Counted from the stretch's first letter, positions 25,488 through 35,141 are shown. The stretch: DNA of 64,000 nucleotides from Sulfuricella sp. (GCA_023266195.1 JAHFRP010000009.1:80066-144065); one strand, 5' to 3'. Translations and numbers: made by a program. The notes: a model not told the origin generated them from the letters alone.

Positions 25488-25863
25488 TACCAACCTCGTC
25501 GTCAGGCTGCTCGCCAGCGACGACGCAGCCCAGACCAAGCGCGCCGCGGCAGTGTTTTCCGGCGGACAGATTTTTATCTCGAAAACCGTGCTGCTCGAAT
25601 CCGAATGGGTACTTCGCTTCTCGTATGAACTGTCACCGAAAATCGTCTTGCAGGCCTTACGCAATGTGGTCGGTTTGCCTAATGTCGTAATGGAGCAGCC
25701 AAGTGCAATCGCCGAAGCCCTCGATGGGTTCGAGCGGGGTCTCGACTTTGCCGATGCGCTGCACCTCGCAGGCAGCCGACGCGCCGGACGGTTCGCCACT
25801 TTCGACAAGAAGCTGATCAGACGGGCGGAGAAGCTGACGGATATTGAATTGGTGCTGGCTTAA
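25474..25863 (+). CDS. PIN-domain toxin ribonuclease (VapC-like)
   Basis: The 129-residue PIN nuclease is probably inactive while bound by the antitoxin. Catalytic acidic residues are visible: D in MLAVDTNLVVRLL, E in LLESEWVLR, D in FADALHLAG and D in FATFDKKL. ATG 25474 is chosen over the ATG at 25450, as it places the first aspartate at residue 5, as usual. The stop codon TAA (25861-25863) is the first three bases of a transposon-like element's terminal repeat, so the original C terminus may have been changed by the insertion. Confidence 0.88.
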   Translation: MLAVDTNLVVRLLASDDAAQTKRAAAVFSGGQIFISKTVLLESEWVLRFSYELSPKIVLQALRNVVGLPNVVMEQPSAIAEALDGFERGLDFADALHLAGSRRAGRFATFDKKLIRRAEKLTDIELVLA

Positions 25864-26007
25864 CAGGGTGTTGAAAAACTACTGCGGGGGCGTGATGCGT
25901 TGTCAAAAACAGGCTCAGAATGCTCATTTACTCCATGTAAACTCCGCTTCTTCGCCTGTTTTTTCCTAGCCTGACGCCCCCTCGCTACGTTTTTCAACAC
26001 CCTGTTA
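25861..26007. mobile_element. MITE-like element with 19-bp terminal inverted repeats after the VapC gene
   Basis: TAACAGGGTGTTGAAAAAC at 25861-25879 and its perfect reverse complement at 25989-26007 bound a 147-bp element. An inner, nearly palindromic region (CAAAAACAGGC and GCCTGTTTTTT, GGGGGCGT and ACGCCCCC) makes the whole able to fold into one long hairpin. There is no coding capacity. The left end overlaps the toxin's stop codon. Confidence 0.85.
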
Positions 26008-26044
26008 AGGAAGCCCCCGCTCTACTGGGTAATTCAGTGTTTCC

Positions 26045-26839
26045 TTAGTTCTGTGCGGCGACGGTCTTCAGCCACGCCACGATCTGCTCGCGGCCGGCAA
26101 TGGGCGTATTGGCGTGATCCGACTCGACCACGACGTAACGGCTCAGCGGATGCGGGGGCGACTTGTCGAACGCATAGGCCGATCCTGCCGGGTACAGTGG
26201 ATCATGGGTGCCGATCAACCAGAATAACGGCACAGGCTTCGGAATTCGGGCTGTGCTGGTCGGCATGTCGCCCAATCCCAGCGGATCGAAGTAACTGAGA
26301 AAGATGTACGCCTTGGTGCTCAGGCCACGCTTCCTGCCCTGATTGGTATCGACGAAGCTGATTCGCTCGTCGCCCTTGCCGGAGGCCACCAGCTGCCGCG
26401 CCAGATCCACGGTCTCCCTGGTCGTCCCCTTGTCGTAGCTCCGCTGCGGGACGTGACCTGGCGCCATGGCCAGGATGCCGTCCAGGTCGCCGCCGCTGCC
26501 GGCATAGGCGATAGCGGCGTTGGCGCCGAAGCTGTGGCCGGCGACCACGACGCGTTTGACACCCTTTGCCCGTAGTTCCCTGACCGCATCGGCAATCTGC
26601 TTCAGAGCCGACTCATAGGGTTCGTCATAAAGGCGGCTGCCCGCCCAGGGCATGGTGAGTTCGATCACCGGCCAACCCTCGTGCTCGATGGCATTCGATA
26701 CCGTCAGATGCCAGGGCGGCGGCATACTCCACTTGCCGTGCATCATCACCACGCCGATGGCGGGATCGGCCCAGCCGGGCGTTGCCGATAATGCCAGCAA
26801 CAGCGCAGTCGATCTCAGAAAATGCAGAATTGTCGTCAC
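26045..26839 (-). CDS. Secreted alpha/beta-hydrolase
   Basis: The 264-residue protein has an N-terminal signal peptide (LRSTALLLALSATPGWA, cleavage near residue 24), so it should act in the periplasm. The alpha/beta-hydrolase core has the nucleophile elbow GHSFGAN (Ser near 104), an acidic residue in LIGTHDPLY and the catalytic His in ESDHANTP. VVMMHGKW marks the oxyanion region. The substrate is unknown; it could be an esterase or lipase-like enzyme of the DUF3530/alpha-beta superfamily. It stands alone between the MITE-like element and sucD. Confidence 0.82.
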   Translation of the reverse strand: MTTILHFLRSTALLLALSATPGWADPAIGVVMMHGKWSMPPPWHLTVSNAIEHEGWPVIELTMPWAGSRLYDEPYESALKQIADAVRELRAKGVKRVVVAGHSFGANAAIAYAGSGGDLDGILAMAPGHVPQRSYDKGTTRETVDLARQLVASGKGDERISFVDTNQGRKRGLSTKAYIFLSYFDPLGLGDMPTSTARIPKPVPLFWLIGTHDPLYPAGSAYAFDKSPPHPLSRYVVVESDHANTPIAGREQIVAWLKTVAAQN

Positions 26840-26891
26840 AATTTCGCTCTTCGATAAGGGTCGATTGGCAGCGTTCTACTTTGAAAAATCG

Positions 26892-27764
26892 TTACTTCCT
26901 CATCGCCTCCGCCACCGCCTCGCCCAGCCCTGCCGGCGATTTCGCCACCACCACGCCGGCCGCTTCCAACGCGGCGATCTTGTCCGACGCCAGGCCCTTG
27001 CCGCCGGCGATGATCGCGCCGGCATGGCCCATGCGCTTGCCTTTAGGCGCGGTCTGGCCGGCGATGTAGGCCGCCACCGGCTTGGTGACGTGGGCCTTGA
27101 TGTATTCCGCTGCGGCTTCTTCGCGGTTGCCGCCGATTTCGCCGACCATGATGATCGCCTCGGTCTGCGGGTCGTCCTGGAACATTTTCAGGCAATCGAT
27201 GAAATCCAGCCCCTTGATCGGGTCGCCGCCGATACCGACGCAGGTGGATTGGCCCAGGCCGAGCCGGGTGGTCTGGTAAACCGCTTCGTAGGTCAGCGTG
27301 CCGGAGCGGGAAACCACGCCGACCTTGCCTTTCTGGTGGATGAAGCCGGGCATGATGCCGATCTTGCATTCGCCCGGCGTGATGATGCCGGGGCAGTTGG
27401 GGCCGATCAGCACCGCGTCGTTGGCGCGGAGCGCTGCCTTGACGTTGAGCATGTCGAGCACCGGGATGCCCTCGGTGATGCACACGATCACCTTGATGCC
27501 GGCGTCCGCCGCTTCCATGATGCCGTCCGCGGCGAAAGCCGGCGGCACGTAGATCACCGAAGCGGTCGCGCCGGTATCGCGCACCGCATCGCGCAGGGTG
27601 TTGAAAACCGGCAGCCCGAGATGGGTCTGCCCGCCCTTGCCCGGCGTCACGCCGCCGACCATCTGCGTGCCGTAGGCGATGGCCTGTTCGGAATGGAAAG
27701 TGCCCTGCTTGCCGGTGAAACCCTGGCACAGGACTTTGGTGTCTTTGTTGACGAGAATGCTCAT
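26892..27764 (-). CDS. sucD: Succinyl-CoA synthetase alpha subunit
   Basis: With SucC it makes ATP or GTP and succinate from succinyl-CoA in the TCA cycle. The 290 residues match the family. The CoA-binding Rossmann region ([19 protein letters not shown]), the SRSGTLTYE segment and the phosphorylated His in [13 protein letters not shown] are present. It lies 127 bp downstream of sucC on the same strand; the gap holds a palindromic repeat. The unusually long gap suggests a later insertion into the operon. Confidence 0.95.
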   Translation of the reverse strand: MSILVNKDTKVLCQGFTGKQGTFHSEQAIAYGTQMVGGVTPGKGGQTHLGLPVFNTLRDAVRDTGATASVIYVPPAFAADGIMEAADAGIKVIVCITEGIPVLDMLNVKAALRANDAVLIGPNCPGIITPGECKIGIMPGFIHQKGKVGVVSRSGTLTYEAVYQTTRLGLGQSTCVGIGGDPIKGLDFIDCLKMFQDDPQTEAIIMVGEIGGNREEAAAEYIKAHVTKPVAAYIAGQTAPKGKRMGHAGAIIAGGKGLASDKIAALEAAGVVVAKSPAGLGEAVAEAMRK

Positions 27765-27779
27765 GTCGTTTTCCTAAAA

Positions 27780-27891
27780 ATCGTTAAGCTGGTAGCTTGT
27801 CGCGGGTTGCGGGTAGCTAAAACAAGCCCGCACCACGCGTGCCTTGAAGCCACAAGCTACCCGCTACAAGCTACCGGCTACCAGCTAAAAG

Positions 27892-27895
<4 letters not shown>
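27780..27895. repeat. AGCTACCGGCTAC-type repeat between sucC and sucD
   Basis: Short units such as AAGCTAC, CCGGCTACC and AGCTAAAAGCTA recur on both strands through the sucC-sucD gap and around 52640-52740. Together the units can form several alternative hairpins (for example TAGCTGGT and ACCAGCTA-like pairs). No gene is present in the gap. Confidence 0.6.
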
Positions 27896-29052
<1,157 letters not shown>

Positions 29053-29516
29053 GAGAGTTGTCCGCCTTCTGCTTCAAAATTCCCGGCGATGCGCCGGACA
29101 AAAAATTTCCCGGCGGGAAAAAGCGGTAAGACTGGCTTTTTCCGCGCCGCAACAGCCCGTAATCCTACCAGATAACGGCCCCGATCACATCCTGGCTGCC
29201 GCCGCGCAATCCGCCCACCCCCGGCAGAATCCCTAAACATGGCTGGAATTTTTGAACCAAACGAGTAAGAAAGATTCCGAGTTAAATGCATGGAAGAATA
29301 TCAGCCGCCAATCCAGCCGGACGGTCATGGCGACTCGCCGCCCCAAATCATGAAACGGCGACTCGCCATGACCGTTTCCCTCTCCCCTTGCCCTCTCCCC
29401 GCACCCGCAAGGAGTGTCCCCGCCGAGAGCGGCGGCATAGCCGCTCGCTCTGGCGAGACGGGCGAGGGGGACGAGGGCTCGCTGCGCGAGTTTTACGTTA
29501 GCCGGGCCGCGTCTTC
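29053..29516. other. Intergenic region between sucC and the kinase-like gene
   Basis: This 464-bp space has no convincing gene. The left part (29053-29280) should contain the sucCD promoter. The right part (about 29319-29500) is a repeat shared with 41202-41370, ending just before the next gene. Short open frames here (for example from 29286 and 29290) translate the repeat and show no protein-like pattern. Confidence 0.6.
29319..29482. repeat. Dispersed repeat, copy 1 of 2 (CATGACCGTTTCCCTC family)
   Basis: It shares with 41205-41361 the blocks ACGGTCATGG, CATGACCGTTTCCCTC, CACCCGCAAGGAGTGTCCCC and GCTCTGGCGAGACGGGCGAG, in the same order and spacing. Copies differ mainly in the first 60 bp. 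The core contains CCGCCGAGAGCGGCGG and other small hairpins and a CCCTCTCC arm. Each copy sits directly upstream of a gene in the same orientation. Confidence 0.85.
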
Positions 29517-30215
29517 ATGGAACCTGCCAAAAACCGCTTCCTGCTTTGCGCCGCGCTCCTCGCCGTCATCTTCGGCGTAGACACCTTCACCCCGTTGGGA
29601 ATCGCGGCAGGAATACCCTACATCGCCGTCATCCTCCTGGCGCTGCGCCTGCCGAAGCGATCGGTCCTGTTTTTCGCCGCAACATCCGCGGTACTCACGG
29701 CCATCGGATTCTTCAAATATTCGAGCGCCGCCGCGGACGTGGAATCGGTCGCGCTGGCCAACCGCATCCTGACGATACTCGCCCTCTGGTTGATCGCGTA
29801 CATCTCCCTGGCGCGCAAACGCGCCGAGGAAGAACTACGGAAACACCGCGACCAGCTCGAACTTCTGGTCGAAGAGCGGACCGCGAGCGTCCGCCTGCTT
29901 CACCGCCAACTCGAAGCGGCCATGCTCGACCGGTTGAAACAGGAGCAAGCCAAGCTGCGCCTGTTCCACGCGACGATGCGCACGGTAAAGGACATCGTCA
30001 ATAATTTCCTCAACGAATTGCAGCTGATCCGCCTGGAACTGGAGGAAAAAGTCGAGGCGGATTCGCCGTCGCTTCAGCTTCTGGATACCCTGATCTTCGA
30101 AACCTCGGCCAAGCTCAACGCCTTGGGGGAATTGAAGGAACTCAGGGAAACGGACATCGGCGAGGGGATTTTCATGCTGGAGGTGAATCCGGCGAGATCG
30201 GATGAGACGGAGTGA
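29517..30215 (+). CDS. Membrane protein with kinase-like coiled coil but no ATPase domain
   Basis: The 232-residue protein has three predicted membrane segments (about residues 8-28, 30-48 and 80-98, with a short extracytoplasmic loop). A coiled coil typical of histidine kinases follows (RKRAEEELRKHRDQLELLVE). A helical region at about 150-200 includes HATMRTVKDIVNNFLNELQL, where the His could resemble a DHp phospho-acceptor. The HATPase domain is absent. It could be a truncated sensor or a signalling adaptor that dimerises with another kinase. It stands alone, downstream of the dispersed repeat. Confidence 0.65.
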   Translation: MEPAKNRFLLCAALLAVIFGVDTFTPLGIAAGIPYIAVILLALRLPKRSVLFFAATSAVLTAIGFFKYSSAAADVESVALANRILTILALWLIAYISLARKRAEEELRKHRDQLELLVEERTASVRLLHRQLEAAMLDRLKQEQAKLRLFHATMRTVKDIVNNFLNELQLIRLELEEKVEADSPSLQLLDTLIFETSAKLNALGELKELRETDIGEGIFMLEVNPARSDETE

Positions 30216-30317
30216 GCAGGGAACCGGGCGTCGCGGCTACTGGCTCACCAAAGTTGTTACCGCAAAGAGGGTTAAACGCAGCAAGGAAATTGGGGTAGGA
30301 TTTTTATTTTGGCAGAG

Positions 30318-30333
30318 TTATACTAAAGTGTAA
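30318..30333. promoter_or_regulatory. Probable -10 region and operator of mazEF
   Basis: TTATACT and AGTGTAA form an imperfect inverted repeat around an AA spacer and include a TATACT -10-like hexamer, about 22 bases before the MazE start. MazE-type antitoxins bind such palindromes. A GGAGGG ribosome-binding site follows. Confidence 0.5.
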
Positions 30334-30354
30334 TTTATTTATTGGAGGGCCATC

Positions 30355-30612
30355 ATGCCTACCGCAACGCTTCGCAAAGTGGGCGGCTCTGTCGTAATGT
30401 CCATCCCCAAGCGTATATTGGAGCTGGTGCATCTGCAATCCGGGTCGCAAGTAAGTATCGAGGTGCAGGACGGGAAACTGGTGGTGGCACCGAAGAACAA
30501 GCCGCGCTACACGCTTGAAGAACTCATGGCGCAATGCGACCTGACGCAACCCACGAGCGCGGACGAACGAGAATGGATTGACGCGCCAGCCGCCGGTTCG
30601 GAGGAGATTTAG
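30355..30612 (+). CDS. mazE: MazE-type antitoxin
   Basis: The 85-residue AbrB-fold protein has the DNA-binding region TATLRKVGGSVVMSIPKRIL and VSIEVQDGKLVVAP. The acidic C-terminal half (RYTLEELMAQCDLTQP and beyond) is the usual toxin-blocking tail. GGAGG precedes ATG 30355. The stop codon overlaps by one base the GTG start of the toxin. It differs from the first AbrB-type antitoxin in this window by its MazF partner. Confidence 0.9.
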   Translation: MPTATLRKVGGSVVMSIPKRILELVHLQSGSQVSIEVQDGKLVVAPKNKPRYTLEELMAQCDLTQPTSADEREWIDAPAAGSEEI

Positions 30613-30950
30613 TGCGAATTCCCAGCCGCGGCGAGATTTGGGCCGTCAATCTAAACCCGACTGCGGGGAAGGAACAGCAAGGCACAAGGCCAGTTTTGGT
30701 GGCCTCCGAAAAGGAATTCAACCGGGCGGGACTCATCCTCGTCTGCCCGATCACTCAAGGCGGCAATCAGGCACGGTTCGCCGGATTCGCGGTTTCGCTG
30801 ATGAACACTGGTACGGCGACGCAAGGCGTTGTCATGTGCAACCAGCTTCGCACGATCGACTACGGTGCACGAGGCGCAAAGTTCGTGGAAGACGTACCGG
30901 ATTACGTGACCGACGATGTGCTGGCACGCGTTCAAGCCATATTGGAGTAA
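30612..30950 (+). CDS. mazF: MazF-type endoribonuclease toxin
   Basis: The 112-residue protein has the MazF/PemK fold motifs RIPSRGEIWAVNLNPTAGKE, the QGTRPVLVAS block with the catalytic Arg, and LVCPITQGG with the catalytic Thr. The C-terminal helix is DDVLARVQAIL. The start codon is GTG at 30612, overlapping the antitoxin stop. It would cleave single-stranded RNA at a short motif when released from the antitoxin. The stop is 14 bp from the 3' end of the convergent tRNA-Sec gene. Confidence 0.92.
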   Translation: MRIPSRGEIWAVNLNPTAGKEQQGTRPVLVASEKEFNRAGLILVCPITQGGNQARFAGFAVSLMNTGTATQGVVMCNQLRTIDYGARGAKFVEDVPDYVTDDVLARVQAILE

Positions 30951-30964
30951 TCGTCCCGCAGAAA

Positions 30965-31061
30965 TGGCGGAAGAGCGTGGGAATCGAACCCACCAAGAAC
31001 CGGCTAACGGCCCCTGCCGGATTTGAAATCCGGCCGCACCACCAAGGAACGAAGCTCCTCC
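30965..31061 (-). tRNA. selC: tRNA-Sec (selenocysteine), anticodon TCA
   Basis: On the minus strand the gene begins GGAGGAGC, which pairs with GCTCTTCC (one G-U pair) as the 8-bp acceptor stem specific to bacterial tRNA-Sec. The anticodon stem CCGGA/TCCGG closes a 7-base loop with anticodon TCA at 31026-31024. A long variable arm (GGGGCCG and CGGTTCT region) and a GGTTCGATTCC T-loop follow. The discriminator G is followed by an encoded CCA, giving 97 nt against 95 in E. coli. selA, selB and selD are not in the window. Confidence 0.95.
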
Positions 31062-31435
31062 GTTCGATTACAGCATAGTCGAACCATTCTCCCGCAACCG
31101 GTGGACTTCGCCGGCGCGGCGAGTAATGCCGCTGCGGTCGAAGAATTCGAGAATTGCCTCCGTGTGACGTGCATTTTCCCGCCCTCCCGACTGATGCCGT
31201 GGTTGTTATTGATATTTTTTTATAGATTCACCGGATTTATTTTCAAGCCGGACAGGCCCGCCGGCAAGGCGATAGCGCGCCGGGGCACAAGCCGCGGGGG
31301 AGGAACAATTGAAATTTGGCCGGATGTCGGCACGGAACGGGAAAAACCGGATAAATGTAGGTCGGGCACCCCGTGCCCGACGATTCGATGAGAAATTCGA
31401 CGGTGGTTTGTCGGGCACGGGGTGCCCGACCTACT
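31062..31435. other. Region between tRNA-Sec and the HDOD/EAL gene
   Basis: This 374-bp stretch has no supported gene. It should contain the selC promoter on its left side (minus strand) and ends in a perfect palindromic repeat just before the convergent stop of the HDOD/EAL gene. A small open frame from 31023 begins inside the tRNA and is not protein-like. Confidence 0.6.
31357..31434. repeat. GTAGGTCGGGCAC palindromic repeat, copy 1
   Basis: Two perfectly complementary 24-base arms (31357-31380 and 31411-31434) flank a 30-base centre. Each arm is itself palindromic (TCGGGCAC, CCC, GTGCCCGA). A second copy is at 44617-44688. It lies at the 3' end of the HDOD/EAL gene, two bases from its stop, where it could protect or terminate the transcript. 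Confidence 0.92.
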
Positions 31436-32890
31436 TCAGGAATCGATTTCCTCGGCCCAGATCAGTGCCTTGACCTGGGCGATATTGACCTCGTTGGCGT
31501 CCAGGCCGCAGGCATCGGCAAAGCGGACGATGGCATCCTCGTCGGCTTCCTCGCACGCCACGGCAAGCCCGAGGAACGGGGCGTACACGCCTTCGCGCCG
31601 GGCCAGGGCCGCCACCACCTGGTCGGACAGCTTGAGCCGCTCCAGCGCCTGCTCCATCGGCACGTTGAGCAGCGCGTCGAGCAGCGAAAAAATACCGACG
31701 ATGAACAAGCCCTCGCGCTCGGCCGGCGGCAGCCGGTCGTAGCCCAGCAGTTCGGTCATGCGCGCGCGCACCAGGGCATTCTGCATCAGCGCGCGGCTGC
31801 GCGCGTCCAGGGTGCCGCTGGTGAACAGCAGCAGCGTCAGCCAGCGGTAAAGCTGGTCGTAGCCGAAGATCACCAGCGCGTGGGCGATGGAGCGGATTTT
31901 ATGCGGGAAGCCGTTGACCGGCGCGTTGGAGTAGCGCAGCAGCTTGTAGGAAAGAACCGCATCGCGCTTGAACACCTCTTCCAGCCGGGAAATTTCCGTC
32001 TGGCTCCTGACCATGTCGAGCAATTCCATCACCCGGATGCGGTCGTTGTCGATGCGCGGCGGCCTGGACGGGCGCAGGCCGGTGAAATAATTGCCCTCGA
32101 AGCACTGGAAACCGATCTTGCGGCAGGCGTCGAAATCCTCCTCGGTCGCCACGTTCATCGCCACCAGCAGCGGCCCCGGATTGTCCACGAAGCGGGCTGC
32201 GATCTGCTCCAGTTCGATGGCGTCGAATTTGAGGATATCCACCCGGACGAACGCGGCCAGGCCTAGCAGCGGCGCCGGTATCAGCTCGGGATGGCAATCG
32301 TCCAGCGCAATCCGGTAGCCGAGGCTGCGCAGCGCCCGGCAGCGCAGCAGGAATTCATCCGCCTTGGCGTCGTCCGGGCTGACGGCCAGGATCATCCCCT
32401 TGTTCGGCAGCTTGAGCAGCAACGGATCGACCAGCATGTCGGAGGAAACCGCGGCGAAGGCGATCTTGTCCTCGAACAGGCGCTCGTCGAGCTCGGCGAG
32501 GCAGCGGATCAGGGCCTCGTCCTGCATGCGCCGCAGCGCGGCATCGGGTCGCCGGTTGGTGGGCTGGGCCTTGCTGCGCAGCAGCAGTTCGTAGCCGATG
32601 ATGCGCTGGGACCGGTCGAGCACCGGCTGGCGGCCGATGATTTTCCTGCGCAAGGCATCCAGGCTGGAACTCTCGCCGCTGGTCTGGACGTCCAGCACGC
32701 TGGCCACCACGTCCCCCGCGCCGATAGCGGCGGTATCGACCACCTCGCGCTCCGCCCTGGCAAGCGGATCGAGCAGGGGCAGCGGGCCGGATTGGGATGG
32801 GCCTGTTGCCGGCGCAGGCGGCTCGCCGGCCTCGGCTTGTGCCTCGTCCGCCTTGCCACCCTTGATGAACTTCAGATATTTTTCGAGCAA
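31436..32890 (-). CDS. EAL-HDOD signalling protein with degenerate EAL site
   Basis: The 484-residue protein has a low-complexity N terminus (about 1-80), an EAL-like domain (about 88-290) and an HDOD domain (about 295-460). The EAL motif is replaced by YELLLR, and other catalytic residues are not in place, so it is unlikely to hydrolyse c-di-GMP. It may bind the nucleotide or act through protein contacts, as in YuxH/CdgJ-type proteins. The start codon is probably TTG at 32890, with GGAG nine bases upstream; no in-frame ATG lies nearby. It is transcribed away from the copper locus. Confidence 0.85.
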   Translation of the reverse strand: MLEKYLKFIKGGKADEAQAEAGEPPAPATGPSQSGPLPLLDPLARAEREVVDTAAIGAGDVVASVLDVQTSGESSSLDALRRKIIGRQPVLDRSQRIIGYELLLRSKAQPTNRRPDAALRRMQDEALIRCLAELDERLFEDKIAFAAVSSDMLVDPLLLKLPNKGMILAVSPDDAKADEFLLRCRALRSLGYRIALDDCHPELIPAPLLGLAAFVRVDILKFDAIELEQIAARFVDNPGPLLVAMNVATEEDFDACRKIGFQCFEGNYFTGLRPSRPPRIDNDRIRVMELLDMVRSQTEISRLEEVFKRDAVLSYKLLRYSNAPVNGFPHKIRSIAHALVIFGYDQLYRWLTLLLFTSGTLDARSRALMQNALVRARMTELLGYDRLPPAEREGLFIVGIFSLLDALLNVPMEQALERLKLSDQVVAALARREGVYAPFLGLAVACEEADEDAIVRFADACGLDANEVNIAQVKALIWAEEIDS

Positions 32891-33001
32891 CGAATGTACT
32901 CCGACAGTGAAAGAATTCTAGCACGCAAAAACCCCCTCCCCCTTGAACTTTCGGCGGCGTTGTTATCTAATTGAGCCGCTACCAAAACCAGCTAAAAAAG
33001 C

Positions 33002-33373
33002 ATGAAACAACGGCTGCGCAAACTGATCCTGGCTTTCCTGCTGTTGTGGCTCCCCCTGCAGGGGTTCGCCGCAACCGGCATGTCCTATTGCCGTCACGAC
33101 CACACCCCGGCGCCGGCGCATGCCGCCATGCACGACCAGCATGCCATGGCGGGCGGCCACGACTGCTGCCACAACCAGGACGCTTCCTCCGCCCCGCAAC
33201 AAACCTCGTGCGACGATTGCGGCTATTGCCACCTGGGCTGCGCTCCGGCGCTGCTGCCCACTGCCGTCGGCCTGACAGATGGCGCCGGCTTCTCGTTCAA
33301 ATTCAGCTTCGACACACGGTTCCCGCTGATCTTTCCCGAACAGCCGCAGCGACCTCCCTACGCTTTTTCTTAA
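33002..33373 (+). CDS. Secreted His/Cys/Met-rich protein at the head of the copper-efflux locus
   Basis: The 123-residue protein has a signal peptide (LILAFLLLWLPLQGFA). The mature part is unusually rich in potential Cu ligands: CRHDH, HAAMHDQHAMAGGHDCCHNQ, CDDCGYCHLGC. The arrangement resembles DUF2946-type proteins found in copper-resistance operons. It probably binds Cu or Ag in the periplasm, or monitors it. It lies 80 bp before the CusF-like gene on the same strand. The family assignment is tentative; the metal link rests on composition and neighbours. Confidence 0.7.
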   Translation: MKQRLRKLILAFLLLWLPLQGFAATGMSYCRHDHTPAPAHAAMHDQHAMAGGHDCCHNQDASSAPQQTSCDDCGYCHLGCAPALLPTAVGLTDGAGFSFKFSFDTRFPLIFPEQPQRPPYAFS

Positions 33374-33453
33374 GTTTTCCGCCGTATCCGGCCCGTACAA
33401 GGCATGTGGGTTTAACCCCATGCCCACCCTACGCACAACTTAAGGAACACATC

Positions 33454-33753
33454 ATGAAACAAGCGCTGACCACTCTCATCGCCGCGTTCGCTGTCGCGGC
33501 CGCATCCAACCTTTATGCCGCCGACGCGGCCAGCGGCAAAGGCACCGTCAATCGGATCGACCTCGCCACCGCCACCGTGAACATTTCACACGAGGCCATC
33601 CTCGCCCTCAAATGGCCGGGCATGACCATGGACTTCAAGGCCGCCGACAAGAAGCTGCTCTCCGGTGTCAAGCCCGGCCAGGCGGTTACCTTCGGGCTGG
33701 CGAAAGAGGCTTCCGGCGGCTACGTGATCTCGCATATCGAACCGGCCCAGTAA
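33454..33753 (+). CDS. cusF: CusF-like periplasmic copper/silver-binding protein
   Basis: CusF hands Cu(I)/Ag(I) to the CusCBA efflux pump. The 99-residue protein has a signal peptide (residues 1-22, YAADAASG). The OB-fold metal motif is INISHEAI and LKWPGMTMDF, giving the canonical His, Trp and two Met ligands. AAGGAAC precedes ATG 33454. The longer frame from 32971 runs through the previous gene and is not the real start. CusC follows 107 bp downstream. Confidence 0.93.
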   Translation: MKQALTTLIAAFAVAAASNLYAADAASGKGTVNRIDLATATVNISHEAILALKWPGMTMDFKAADKKLLSGVKPGQAVTFGLAKEASGGYVISHIEPAQ

Positions 33754-33860
33754 ATCCGGTCGGCGCGGTGCAGGTGCGAACGAATTCGCACCTGCACACG
33801 TTTTCGAGAATGAAACGGCGGGGCGCCTACAGGCTTCCTTCGCCTTGCGAGGACACATCC

Positions 33861-35123
33861 ATGAAATCCCATCCACGGCTATTCGCGCTGACGCTGGCGT
33901 TTTGCGCCGCGCCGGCGCTCGCCGACCCGCTACCCGGCGCGAATCTGGAGAGCCTGCTCGAACTGGCGCGCAGCCGCAATCCCGAGCTCGCCGCCCTGCG
34001 CCATGAAGCGGACGCCGCGGCGGAACGGGCTTATCCCGCCGGCGCCCTGCCCGACCCGATATTGCGCACGGAACTGCAGGACATCACCAACCAGGGCACG
34101 GCCGCCAGTCCCAGCCTGCTGCCCAACCGGGTCGGCAGCACCAAGTACACCCTGATCCAGCCGGTGCCGTTCTGGGGCAAGCGCGACTTGAAGCGGGAGC
34201 TGGCCGAAGCCGACGCCGCCCAGGCGCAAGGGCGCTCGGCGGCCACCTGGGCCGATCTGGCCGCGCGCATCAAGGCCGCCTACACCCAGTATTACGCGTT
34301 CTCCCGCTCGCTCGCGCTGACGCGGGAACTCCTCGACCTGACCGGCAGCCTCGGCGAGATCGCCCAGGCCCGCTATGCCGGCGGGCTGGCGCCGCAGCAG
34401 GACGCGATCCGCGCCCAGGTCGAAGAAACCGGCCTGCGCGGCGAGCTGGTGGCAATGGAAAACGAGCGCCACCATGCCCTGATCAAGCTGAACACCCTGC
34501 TCCGGCGCCCGGCGATGGCGCCGCTCGCCGAGCCCGAGAAACTGCGTCCGATCCCCGCGCCGGCCAGCCTCGACCACGCCGCGCTGGAAGAGCGCCTGCG
34601 GGCAAAAAACCCGCAGCTTTTCGCCGAGAGCGCGCGTGTGACTGCCGCCGAAAAGAACCGCGAACTGGTCTACCGCAACCGCTATCCCGACTTCAACCTG
34701 GGACTGTCGCCGCTCCAGACCGGGGGGCGCGTCAACGAATGGGGCGTCATGGTCGAGCTCAACATTCCGCTCCAGCAGGAAAGCCGACGTGCCCAGGAAC
34801 GCGAAGCAGAGGCGCTGCTGGCGGCGGCGGAATCGCGCAAGGACGCGGCGCAGAACCAGCTCCTGGCCGACCTTTCCGAAAACCTGTCCGCAATGGAAAC
34901 GGCGCGCCGGGTGGAAACGCTGGCCGAAACCAGCCTCCTGCCGCAGGCCGAGCTGACCTTCCGGGCGGCGCAGGCGGGCTATGAAAACGGCAAGGTGGAT
35001 TTCGCCACCCTGCTCGATGCCCAGCGCCAGGTTCGCAGAGCCCGGCTGGACATCCTCAAGGCGCAGGCCGACGCGCAGATCGGTCTGGCCGAAATCGAAC
35101 GACTGCTGGGAGAAGACCTATGA
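33861..35123 (+). CDS. cusC: Outer-membrane efflux channel of the Cus system (TolC family)
   Basis: The 420-residue protein has a signal peptide (FALTLAFCAAPALA) and two TolC-type OEP repeats: a coiled-coil hairpin with ARSRNPELAALRHEADAAAE and the second repeat near the C terminus (QAGYENGKVDFATLLDAQRQ). It should form the trimeric outer-membrane duct of the CusCBA pump. ATG 33861 is chosen because of the upstream GAGGAC and the signal peptide. There is no lipobox Cys, unlike E. coli CusC. CusB follows beyond a 157-bp gap with a palindromic repeat. Confidence 0.9.
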   Translation: MKSHPRLFALTLAFCAAPALADPLPGANLESLLELARSRNPELAALRHEADAAAERAYPAGALPDPILRTELQDITNQGTAASPSLLPNRVGSTKYTLIQPVPFWGKRDLKRELAEADAAQAQGRSAATWADLAARIKAAYTQYYAFSRSLALTRELLDLTGSLGEIAQARYAGGLAPQQDAIRAQVEETGLRGELVAMENERHHALIKLNTLLRRPAMAPLAEPEKLRPIPAPASLDHAALEERLRAKNPQLFAESARVTAAEKNRELVYRNRYPDFNLGLSPLQTGGRVNEWGVMVELNIPLQQESRRAQEREAEALLAAAESRKDAAQNQLLADLSENLSAMETARRVETLAETSLLPQAELTFRAAQAGYENGKVDFATLLDAQRQVRRARLDILKAQADAQIGLAEIERLLGEDL

Positions 35124-35141
35124 ACCTAAAAAAAGCAATTC

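Noticed and set aside
29286..29580. Short plus-strand frames over the repeat before the kinase-like gene
   Set aside because: They translate the dispersed repeat; the same DNA occurs at 41205 in another context.
30578..31391. Open frames covering the tRNA-Sec gene (SVGIEPT-type peptide)
   Set aside because: The peptide is translated tRNA; the cloverleaf with 8-bp acceptor stem explains the sequence.
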